A stretch of DNA of 6,252 nt from Chitinophaga pinensis (GTDB taxonomy: Bacteria; Bacteroidota; Bacteroidia; AKYH767-A; OLB10), in the NCBI GenBank assembly GCA_945872015.1, contig CAMBYJ010000111.1:1-6252 (forward strand), in the 5' to 3' direction. A model generated the notes under the pieces. It saw only the letters and a list, made by a program, of their open reading frames with translations, was not told where the DNA came from and ran no database searches. The stretch's first letter is position 1; every line of letters starts with the position of its first letter. A program made the position numbers and the translations under genes. Positions 1 through 5,304 of this stretch are shown in pieces.

Positions 1-351
1 GCATTTACAGGTGTATGCACACAAGAACTTTGTTCAGTAAGAGACGACATTGCTCGTTACAACAATGCATCAGTGAATGTAATTGGTGTTTCAACAGATA
101 CACTATTCACATTAGCAAAGTACAAAGAGGAGCAAGGGCTTAATTTTACACTTGCATCCGATTACAACAAAACAGTATGTGGAGATTTTGGCTCGCAATA
201 CGATGATTTTGTATTAGGAATGAAAGGAACAGCTCGTCGTTCAGCATTTTTAGCTGATAAAGATGGTGTTATTCAGTATGCTGAAGTATTAGAAAGCGCT
301 GGTGATATTCCTAATTTCGAGGCAATTGCAAAGGCTATCGAGGCACTTTAA
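1..351 (+). CDS. Peroxiredoxin, BCP/PrxQ-like (5' end missing)
   Basis: This is the C-terminal 116 residues of a thioredoxin-fold peroxiredoxin that reduces hydroperoxides through a cysteine thiol; the reading frame is open at the window's left edge, so the N-terminus is missing. The fragment opens with AFTGVCTQELCSVRDD. Thr3 and Cys6 fit the end of the peroxidatic PxxxTxxC motif, and Cys11 gives a C-x4-C spacing as in BCP/PrxQ proteins, where the second Cys resolves the first. An Arg pair at 79-80 (GTARRSAFLADKDG) sits where the family's active-site Arg and the following beta-strand occur. A third cysteine, Cys60, lies in the segment DYNKTVCGDFG. A GTG at 73 could be mistaken for a start, but the catalytic motif lies upstream of it, so the gene continues leftward. 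The protein is probably cytoplasmic, but without the N-terminus a signal peptide cannot be excluded. A strong terminator follows the stop codon. The family is certain; the subfamily is inferred. Confidence 0.93.
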   Translation, partial: AFTGVCTQELCSVRDDIARYNNASVNVIGVSTDTLFTLAKYKEEQGLNFTLASDYNKTVCGDFGSQYDDFVLGMKGTARRSAFLADKDGVIQYAEVLESAGDIPNFEAIAKAIEAL

Positions 352-372
352 AAAATAATTTGATAAAAGTAG

Positions 373-395
373 AGGAGGGGCGACCCTCCTTTTTT
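373..395 (+). terminator. Rho-independent terminator of the peroxiredoxin gene
   Basis: A perfect 7-bp stem AGGAGGG/CCCTCCT (373-379 with 384-390) closes a GCGA loop, which is a GNRA tetraloop, and is followed directly by T residues to 395. It starts 22 nt after the peroxiredoxin stop codon. There is no T-run on the other side, so it works for the + strand only. Confidence 0.93.
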
Positions 396-404
396 ATTGT
401 TTTT

Positions 405-412
405 TATATTTG
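405..412 (+). promoter_or_regulatory. Bacteroidota -7 promoter box (TATATTTG)
   Basis: TATATTTG matches the Bacteroidota consensus TAnnTTTG exactly and ends 16 nt before the ATG at 429. No good -33 TTTG is seen at the expected distance, because that place is taken by the upstream terminator hairpin. The inferred transcript would have a leader of only about 10 nt. An A-rich stretch precedes the start codon instead of a Shine-Dalgarno sequence. Confidence 0.55.
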
Positions 413-428
413 AAAAAAACTTTCAAAC

Positions 429-1529
429 ATGAAAAAAATAATTACGCTCGTTTTCTTCTTAACCTATTCGGTTTATTCATTTAGTCAGATATCAATTGGT
501 ACAGGTGATTTTGCTGCTGGTGGCGACACTATTCGATTAAGTATTGCTAATTCAGCTCCTGCTAATACATCCTTAGCAACCAATGGCGCGAATGCATTAT
601 GGGACTATAGCGGACTTGTTCCAAATAGTCAAGATGTAGACTCGTTGTTGTCTGTTACTTCAACAGGTATAACTTACGCTATATTTTTTGCAAACTTACC
701 CTTCAATCCTAACAGAGCAAATATAGCAGCGAAAGGTGCAAATTTAGCAGGAGGCGGTGGGGCTGTTCCAATTACCGATGTGTTTAATTATTTTTATAAC
801 TCGAGTAGTAATTACAAGCAAGTTGGATTTGGTGCTACTATTTCTGGTATTACAACTCCTATACCTTATGGTAGTAAAGATATTGTTTACTCGTTTCCAT
901 GTAATTTTGGAAATGTAGATTCCTCCGATTCAGATTATTCTATTTCAATACCTAGTCAGGGTGCTGCTGTTGGTCAACAACGCCGAGTGAATATTGTTGA
1001 TGGCTGGGGAACCTTAATCACACCATTCGGTACGTTCAATACGTTGCGAGTTGTTTCTGAATTAACTGGAAAAGATTCGGTTTTTATAAGTTCTATAGGA
1101 TTTGGGTTGTCATTTCCAAGAACAAAAACAAGAGAATACAAGTGGCTTACTACTAACGGCAAAGTCCCGGTTTTGCAGATCAACGTAAATGTCAACGGAC
1201 AAAATGAAACTGTTACATCTATTCGTTACAAAGATATTTATCGTGATTTAACTGTAGGTTTAGCTAATAATCCTCAACCAATTGAGGCTCGAATATTTCC
1301 AAATCCATCAAATGGAGAAAATGTAACAATGGAATTGAGTACTTTAAAAAATGGACAATGTGAATTGGGAGTATATTCGATTAATGGAACATTATTAAAG
1401 AGCTTTACTAAGGATGCAGTTCAAGGTAGAATTGTTTTGGATGAATTAAACGAATTGGCTTCAGGTTATTATACAATCAATATTCGAGGAGAATTAGGAA
1501 CAGCGTCTTTGAATTGGTTGAAAAGATAA
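429..1529 (+). CDS. T9SS type A sorting domain-containing protein, function unknown
   Basis: This 366-residue protein is predicted to be secreted. It begins with a Sec signal peptide: Lys2-3, a hydrophobic core at about 4-17, and likely cleavage after SFS at about 19, before Gln20. The C-terminus, about 283-366, is a type IX secretion sorting domain: it has FPNPSNG at 290-296, short beta-strand segments, ASGYYTINI at 344-352 and the basic end WLKR. In this family the domain directs export across the outer membrane and is normally removed or replaced by a surface anchor. The middle, about 20-280, is rich in Gly, Ser and Asn, looks all-beta, and contains DGWGTLITPFGTFNTLRV at 191-208; from memory, similar DGWGT..TPFGT segments recur in other Bacteroidota T9SS cargo. 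No catalytic motif is recognisable. The start follows a TAnnTTTG box by 16 nt. No hairpin terminator is visible downstream, so some readthrough into the tRNA gene is possible. Confidence 0.92.
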   Translation: MKKIITLVFFLTYSVYSFSQISIGTGDFAAGGDTIRLSIANSAPANTSLATNGANALWDYSGLVPNSQDVDSLLSVTSTGITYAIFFANLPFNPNRANIAAKGANLAGGGGAVPITDVFNYFYNSSSNYKQVGFGATISGITTPIPYGSKDIVYSFPCNFGNVDSSDSDYSISIPSQGAAVGQQRRVNIVDGWGTLITPFGTFNTLRVVSELTGKDSVFISSIGFGLSFPRTKTREYKWLTTNGKVPVLQINVNVNGQNETVTSIRYKDIYRDLTVGLANNPQPIEARIFPNPSNGENVTMELSTLKNGQCELGVYSINGTLLKSFTKDAVQGRIVLDELNELASGYYTINIRGELGTASLNWLKR

Positions 1530-1559
1530 AAGAACTTTTTATTGTACTTGCAAACTCAA

Positions 1560-1567
1560 TATATTTG
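1560..1567 (+). promoter_or_regulatory. Promoter box of tRNA-Leu (TATATTTG)
   Basis: TATATTTG matches TAnnTTTG exactly and lies 19 nt before the first base of the tRNA. It implies a transcription start near 1572-1575 and a 5' leader of roughly 12-15 nt for RNase P to remove. The T-rich sequence at 1536-1544 could serve as a weak -33 element, but its spacing is not ideal. Confidence 0.6.
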
Positions 1568-1586
1568 CAGTCCCTATAAAGTTAAT

Positions 1587-1671
1587 GGCCAGGTGGCGAA
1601 ATTGGTAGACGCACCACTTTGAGGGGGTGGCGCTGCGAGGCGTACGAGTTCGAATCTCGTTCTGGTCACCA
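1587..1671 (+). tRNA. trnL: tRNA-Leu, anticodon GAG, with encoded CCA
   Basis: A complete class II tRNA of 85 nt. The acceptor stem pairs 1587-1593 with 1661-1667, including two G-U pairs; discriminator A1668 and an encoded CCA at 1669-1671 follow. The D-arm stem GCG/CGC is 1596-1598 with 1610-1612, with the GG of the D-loop at 1604-1605. The anticodon stem pairs 1614-1618 with 1626-1630, and the 7-nt loop TTGAGGG places anticodon GAG at 1621-1623, reading Leu codons CUC and CUU. The long variable arm, 1631-1643, has a CGC/GCG stem as expected for tRNA-Leu. The T-arm ACGAG/CTCGT (1644-1648 with 1656-1660) closes the loop TTCGAAT. A TAnnTTTG box lies just upstream. Confidence 0.97.
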
Positions 1672-1685
1672 TTAACATCATCAAT

Positions 1686-1715
1686 TTTGCATTCCATTCT
1701 TTGGAATAATATTTG
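1686..1715 (+). promoter_or_regulatory. Candidate promoter of the lipoprotein gene
   Basis: A TTTG at 1686-1689 and AATATTTG at 1708-1715 (one mismatch to TAnnTTTG) are separated by 18 nt, close to the Bacteroidota -33/-7 arrangement. The start codon lies 31 nt further on. The spacer contains a short inverted repeat, ATTCCA/TGGAAT (1691-1696 with 1702-1707). It has no T-run, so I do not call it the tRNA terminator; it may be an operator or simply chance. Confidence 0.4.
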
Positions 1716-1746
1716 CCAGCGGCGAGCGACTTTAAAAAATAGCACT

Positions 1747-2280
1747 ATGAAAAACATCAAAGCTCAATTAGGATTATTAGCAGTTGTCTTATTTACTTCA
1801 TGCTCTCCTAAAATTCCGTTCACGCAAGCTGTCAGAGAAAAATACAAATTGACCAATCAGGAATTATCTAAATTGCAGTTTTATATTTCTGATGAAGTGA
1901 CATTGAAAAATGGAACACCAACAGAAGTAGACAAAGCCGTAGAAGATGGAAAGCTAATCATTAAGACAAGCAAGAATGACGAGCTAGTAGTCATTAAATC
2001 AAAAACTCCTGGTACTGTTGATGAAACAGTTGATTTAACAACTTTAAGAGTGGCTTTTGAAGATGGAATGAATAAGGGGATTGTTTTTATGAGCAAAGGA
2101 GATAAGAATGGCTATTATCGTTTAGCAGCCATTCAAGATGGAGGCAGATACAAAATCAGTTATAATAATCAGGAATATTATTTATACTCAGGTGGTGGTG
2201 CTGTACTTCTCTTTAAAAAGAAATCATTAAAAGATATTCAACAGACGGAGAAAGTTGCTAAAGGAAAAAGAGTTAACTAA
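1747..2280 (+). CDS. Small lipoprotein of unknown function
   Basis: This 177-residue protein begins with a lipoprotein signal peptide: Lys2 and Lys5, a hydrophobic core at 8-16, then FTSC with Cys19 as the lipidated residue. The mature part would be about 159 residues. It is Lys-rich, has no further cysteines, and looks like a mainly beta-strand periplasmic domain, with strand-like segments VTLKNGTPTEV, GYYRLAAIQDGGRYKISY and EYYLYSGGGAVLLFKKK. Residues after Cys19 (SPKIPFT) lack the acidic run described as a surface-export signal in some Bacteroidota, so periplasmic placement is more likely. I recognise it only as the kind of conserved hypothetical lipoprotein found in this phylum and assign no function. 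The frame stays open upstream to a GTG at 1627, but that lies inside the tRNA; the ATG at 1747 directly precedes the signal peptide and is the true start. A strong terminator follows 12 nt after the stop. Confidence 0.88.
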   Translation: MKNIKAQLGLLAVVLFTSCSPKIPFTQAVREKYKLTNQELSKLQFYISDEVTLKNGTPTEVDKAVEDGKLIIKTSKNDELVVIKSKTPGTVDETVDLTTLRVAFEDGMNKGIVFMSKGDKNGYYRLAAIQDGGRYKISYNNQEYYLYSGGGAVLLFKKKSLKDIQQTEKVAKGKRVN

Positions 2281-2292
2281 TAAACAGAAATC

Positions 2293-2318
2293 AAGGGTGT
2301 TGTAAGACACCCTTTTTT
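2293..2318 (+). terminator. Rho-independent terminator between convergent genes
   Basis: A perfect 8-bp stem AAGGGTGT/ACACCCTT (2293-2300 with 2307-2314) with a 6-nt loop is followed by T residues to 2318. It ends the lipoprotein transcript. The stop codon of the convergent transporter gene begins its complement at 2322, only 2 nt beyond the T-run. Read on the - strand, the same hairpin is followed by GATTTC rather than a T-run, so it would be a weak terminator in that direction. Confidence 0.93.
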
Positions 2319-2319
2319 A

Positions 2320-3225
2320 TTAATCGTAATTATATTTTTCTTTCTCTAGCTTTTTATCAATTGCAGCTGCTGACTTCGTATAAGCATGCCACATAACGGT
2401 TAATAGAATAATACCAGTACCAATATAAAAGCTATAACCCACTGCCTCATTTTCGTGAAATAAAAATATGGCTAAAATAATGCTGTAAACAGGTTCGAGG
2501 TTGAGCGATAAATTCATAGTAAATGCATCGAGCTTTTTAATTGCATGCATCGATAGTGTAAAAGGAACTGTAGTGCAAACTACAGCAAGAATAAGTAAGT
2601 AAATCCAATCTCTATCAGAAGGAAGTGTAAAGCCAGTGTTATTAATCCCAAACCATAGCGGCAACGCAATGGTGAGTAATAAAAATCCGAAGAATAGTTC
2701 GTAAAAGGTGATTGTTGCAGGTGCTATTTTTTCAGAAATATTTTTATTAAAAACGGTAAACAATGCAGCTAAAAAAGCACTGATAATTGATAGTAGTATT
2801 CCTTTCCAATATAGCTGGTGGATAGTAAAGATGATTCCTATTCCGGCAATTACTCCTAGTCCTAATATTATTTCAATTTTATTGATTTTTACTTTATTGA
2901 CAATCGGATTAATCAATGCGGTAAACAATGCTATCGATGAAAAACAACTAATGGCAATAGAAACATTAGATGCTTTAATTGCACCATAAAAAGTAATCCA
3001 ATGCAACGTAATTAAAAAACTGATTCCCGCTAATTGAATGATATCTTGTTTTGTTATTCTTAATGATGATTTAGAAATCAGAACAAAGAGTAGGGTGGAG
3101 ATACTACTGATTCCCATTCTGTACCATACAAGCAGACCTTCATCCAACAAAATTAATTTGCCGAGTATTGCAGTAAAGCCCCAAAGCAAAATAGCAAGGT
3201 GTAATTGCAGATAGGCCTTTCTCAT
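2320..3225 (-). CDS. EamA/DMT-family inner-membrane transporter
   Basis: This 301-residue integral membrane protein belongs to the drug/metabolite transporter superfamily, with two EamA repeats and about ten membrane helices. The first repeat opens with AILLWGFTAILGKL (11-24), the usual N-terminal WG-type motif. The second begins near 141 (KGILLSIISAFLAALFTVFNK). The hallmark segment NLEPVYSIILAIFLFHE at 242-258 covers the ninth helix and its conserved EP..S and E. A short, highly charged tail (KKLEKEKYNYD) ends in the cytoplasm. Members export or import small metabolites, and the substrate cannot be read from sequence. It is the last gene of the operon; its ATG is 2 nt past the Maf stop, suggesting translational coupling. 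The convergent lipoprotein gene's terminator abuts its stop codon. Confidence 0.93.
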   Translation of the reverse strand: MRKAYLQLHLAILLWGFTAILGKLILLDEGLLVWYRMGISSISTLLFVLISKSSLRITKQDIIQLAGISFLITLHWITFYGAIKASNVSIAISCFSSIALFTALINPIVNKVKINKIEIILGLGVIAGIGIIFTIHQLYWKGILLSIISAFLAALFTVFNKNISEKIAPATITFYELFFGFLLLTIALPLWFGINNTGFTLPSDRDWIYLLILAVVCTTVPFTLSMHAIKKLDAFTMNLSLNLEPVYSIILAIFLFHENEAVGYSFYIGTGIILLTVMWHAYTKSAAAIDKKLEKEKYNYD

Positions 3226-3227
3226 TC

Positions 3228-3815
3228 TTAAAACTTCAACAGTTGCTCGTAAAGCTCTTTTACCGGCAGACCCATTACATTGTAATAAGATCCTTGTATA
3301 TATTCAATCCCAACCATGCCGATCCACTCTTGAATCCCATATGCACCTGCTTTATCGAGCGGCTTAAATTGATGAATGTAGTATTCGATTTCTTCCGGTC
3401 GAAGTGGTTTGAAGCAAACTTCTGTTCTTACAAAAAACGATTCTGCTTTTTTATCGGACATGATAGCAACACCTGTGATTACCTGATGTTTTTTACCAGA
3501 TAATAAACTTAACATTTCGGCCGCCTCTTCTAACGATGATGGCTTACCGATAACTTTATCTCCAATTGCTACTATAGTATCTGCTGTGATTACAATAGCT
3601 CCTTCCTTTGTTTCATTTTTAAAGGCCATTCCTTTTTTTCGTGCAAGGAACATTACTAAGTCCTCAGGACGCATAGGCATGCTAACGTTTTCGTCAACAT
3701 CTTTTACAATTACTTCGAATTCGATTCCCAGTTCTGAGAATAATTGTTTTCTGCGTGGAGAATTAGAGCCTAAGATTACTTTTAATCCGTTGAATTTTTC
3801 TGATAGTGGATTCAT
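3228..3815 (-). CDS. maf: Maf family nucleoside triphosphate pyrophosphatase (dTTP/UTP type)
   Basis: This 195-residue cytoplasmic enzyme hydrolyses nucleoside triphosphates to the monophosphate and pyrophosphate, a house-cleaning role against non-canonical nucleotides; the family was originally named for inhibition of septum formation. It has all family motifs in order: SNSPRRKQL at 17-25 (phosphate-binding loop), ITADTIV at 76-82 with the catalytic Asp79, GKPSS at 90-94, SGKKHQVITGV at 106-116, DKAGAYGIQEW at 154-164 and GSYYNVMGLP at 175-184. The SPRR loop plus AYGIQ fits the YhdE-like dTTP/UTP subgroup rather than the m7GTP subgroup. The length is normal. The frame is open upstream to 3896, but that would add 27 unlike residues and overlap the prenyltransferase; the ATG at 3815 is 2 nt past that gene's stop and directly precedes the conserved start. 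The transporter gene follows after 2 nt. Confidence 0.95.
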   Translation of the reverse strand: MNPLSEKFNGLKVILGSNSPRRKQLFSELGIEFEVIVKDVDENVSMPMRPEDLVMFLARKKGMAFKNETKEGAIVITADTIVAIGDKVIGKPSSLEEAAEMLSLLSGKKHQVITGVAIMSDKKAESFFVRTEVCFKPLRPEEIEYYIHQFKPLDKAGAYGIQEWIGMVGIEYIQGSYYNVMGLPVKELYEQLLKF

Positions 3816-3817
3816 TT

Positions 3818-4786
3818 TTAAATAAATTGAGAACAATAAAATACAAGAATGGAAAATATACCTGCAGCCATTATCATTTTGGCCATTTGGGAGCAATAAG
3901 TGAATGATGGCTTTTCGTCGGCTTTAATCAATAAGTAAGTTAAATAACCAACGGGTATTATGATGAATACGAGTAGATAAATAAATACAAGATAAAATCC
4001 GTTTTTTAGATTTCCTTGTGATATATAGCTCATCGTTTCATACCATGAATACTGAGCCAATAATAATAAGCTAAATAAAAACCCTGATAATACAACTACT
4101 ATCCATTTTGTAGGTGTGCTGCCAATCATAATAGGAAGTGTTTTACAACCTACAACAGAGTCGCCCTTCATATCTTCAATATCTTTAATTATTTCTCTGA
4201 TAAGTGTGAACGACGCAGCGAATACTGCATAGCCTGTTATAAAAACCTTAATATCATTATTAGCTAATGCAGCAGGTTCAATAATCAACAGTACAATCAT
4301 GCTCATGCCCGTCAAAATACTTATTACAATATTGCCTAAAAGCGCTACGCATTTATAAGTGTTTGAATAAAAATAAAGGAGTCCGGCAGTAAATACATTA
4401 ATGAAACCAATCAATCTTATATCATATAGCATCGTAAGAATGAAACCTATTATTACTCCTAGGAAAGTAACAAGTGTGTATAAATTATTAGCGATTTTTT
4501 CATGAATGTAAATACCAACGATTCTTTTTTCCTTTTTATTGATGCTATCACTTGCCACATCTTCAATATCGTTGATGATGTAACCTCCAGCCGCAATCAA
4601 TACAGTCGACAATGCAATCAGAAAGAAATGAAAATGATTTACTGCAATGGTCATTTCAGTCGCTTCCAATCGTGGAAGTATATAGAAATAGCGCAGTGCA
4701 TATTGAACAATAAACAGCATTAATAAATTAGGCCATCGCACTAATTTTAAAAAATGTGTTAGTGTGAAATTATTCGAAGTGACCAT
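3818..4786 (-). CDS. UbiA-superfamily prenyltransferase (GGGP geranylgeranyltransferase-like)
   Basis: This 322-residue polytopic inner-membrane enzyme transfers an isoprenoid chain from its diphosphate to an acceptor. Both Mg-diphosphate motifs are intact: NDIEDVASD at 72-80 (NDxxDxxxD) and KDIEDMKGD at 201-209 (DxxDxxxD), with about eight to nine hydrophobic segments around them. The N-terminal LKLVRWPNLLMLF (13-25) is typical of the family. From memory, Bacteroidota homologues beside KdsC-like and Maf genes are usually annotated geranylgeranylglycerol-phosphate geranylgeranyltransferase, after archaeal lipid enzymes. That acceptor is unproven in bacteria; menaquinone-type (MenA) or heme O-type (CtaB) activity cannot be excluded from sequence alone. 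The ATG lies inside the end of the phosphatase gene with a 17-nt overlap in another frame. No later Met would keep the N-terminal motif, so this start is well supported. Confidence 0.9.
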   Translation of the reverse strand: MVTSNNFTLTHFLKLVRWPNLLMLFIVQYALRYFYILPRLEATEMTIAVNHFHFFLIALSTVLIAAGGYIINDIEDVASDSINKKEKRIVGIYIHEKIANNLYTLVTFLGVIIGFILTMLYDIRLIGFINVFTAGLLYFYSNTYKCVALLGNIVISILTGMSMIVLLIIEPAALANNDIKVFITGYAVFAASFTLIREIIKDIEDMKGDSVVGCKTLPIMIGSTPTKWIVVVLSGFLFSLLLLAQYSWYETMSYISQGNLKNGFYLVFIYLLVFIIIPVGYLTYLLIKADEKPSFTYCSQMAKMIMAAGIFSILVFYCSQFI

Positions 4787-5267
4787 GTAATCTTAGTGTT
4801 TGTTCAATAACGTCTCTCACAGCTCCTTTGCCACCACAATAATCTGATATGTAAATAGAGATATTCTTGATTTGATGAACTGCATCATTCGGACAAGTAG
4901 CTACTCCACATTTTTTCATCACTTCTAAATCTGGAATATCATCACCCATGTACAAAACATCTTCATAGGTGAGGTGATGCTTAACTAATAATAATGATAG
5001 TTGATCTAACTTGTCTTTGCAGTTTAAATAAACCTCTTCTATGCCTAAATTCTTCAAGCGTTGCTTAACACCTTCTGCATTGCTACCACTAATAACGAAG
5101 ATGGGATAGTTTTTCAAAAATGCCTGACGTAATGCATAACCATCTTTAATGTTCATGTTGCGAAGCATAGTGCCATCTTGTAAAATGTGTAATTGACCAT
5201 CTGTTAAGACGCCATCAATATCAAAAACAAAACACTTTACTTTTTGTAATCGCTCTTTAAAATTCAT
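4770..5267 (-). CDS. HAD-superfamily phosphatase, KdsC-like (type C0)
   Basis: This 165-residue cytoplasmic phosphatase has the capless C0 HAD layout of KdsC (KDO-8-phosphate phosphatase), a family that normally forms tetramers. Motif I is FDIDGVLTDG at 15-24, with nucleophile Asp16 and acid/base Asp18. Motif II is VISGS at 58-62 (Ser60). Motif III is Lys86 in CKDKL. Motif IV is GDDIPDLE at 108-115, with Asp109 and Asp110 binding Mg. The C-terminal GGKGAVRDVIE at 145-155 is also KdsC-like. Where KdsC has GR and the KDN-9-phosphate phosphatases have GE after motif II, this protein has GS (Ser62), so the substrate is not certain; a KDO, KDN or other sugar phosphate is possible. It is the first gene of a tight operon with the prenyltransferase (17-nt overlap). 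A promoter box ends 4 nt before its ATG. Confidence 0.92.
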   Translation of the reverse strand: MNFKERLQKVKCFVFDIDGVLTDGQLHILQDGTMLRNMNIKDGYALRQAFLKNYPIFVISGSNAEGVKQRLKNLGIEEVYLNCKDKLDQLSLLLVKHHLTYEDVLYMGDDIPDLEVMKKCGVATCPNDAVHQIKNISIYISDYCGGKGAVRDVIEQTLRLHGHFE

Positions 5268-5271
5268 ACTT

Positions 5272-5304
5272 CAAAGATATTTATTTTGGTTAAAGATTCA
5301 CAAA
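5272..5304 (-). promoter_or_regulatory. Promoter for the HAD-UbiA-Maf-EamA operon, possibly leaderless
   Basis: On the - strand, TATCTTTG (5279 down to 5272) matches TAnnTTTG exactly, and a TTTG (5304 down to 5301) lies 21 nt upstream as a plausible -33 element. The -7 box ends only 4 nt before the HAD start codon, so transcription would begin at or next to the ATG. The -33 element overlaps the last codons of the sulfatase-like gene. Confidence 0.55.

Noticed and set aside
73..351. GTG at 73 as the start of a small 92-residue protein
   Set aside because: The peroxidatic cysteine motif lies upstream in the same open frame, so this is an internal codon of a gene that continues beyond the window.
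1522..1542. AAAAG/CTTTT repeat after the T9SS protein as a terminator
   Set aside because: The arms are separated by only 2 nt and are AT-only at their ends, so no stable hairpin can form.
1587..1671. tRNA-Leu as an integration site for a mobile element
   Set aside because: There is no integrase gene and no repeat of the tRNA 3' end elsewhere in the window, and the flanking genes look like normal chromosome.
1691..1707. ATTCCA/TGGAAT inverted repeat as terminator of tRNA-Leu
   Set aside because: The stem is only 6 bp, AT-rich and has no T-run after it. It overlaps a likely promoter spacer.
1627..1746. In-frame extension of the lipoprotein gene to a GTG at 1627
   Set aside because: It starts within the tRNA-Leu gene, and the residues it would add hide the signal peptide that begins at the ATG at 1747.
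2708..2989. Open frame on the + strand inside the transporter gene
   Set aside because: It is a shadow of the membrane-protein coding frame, with no start signal or family features. The same holds for the other short opposite-strand frames at 974-1195, 1539-1760, 1881-2096, 3243-3503, 3586-3825 and 4502-4723.
3816..3896. Longer N-terminus for the Maf protein
   Set aside because: It would overlap the prenyltransferase gene by about 79 nt and adds 27 residues unlike Maf proteins. The ATG at 3815 fits both the family and the spacing.
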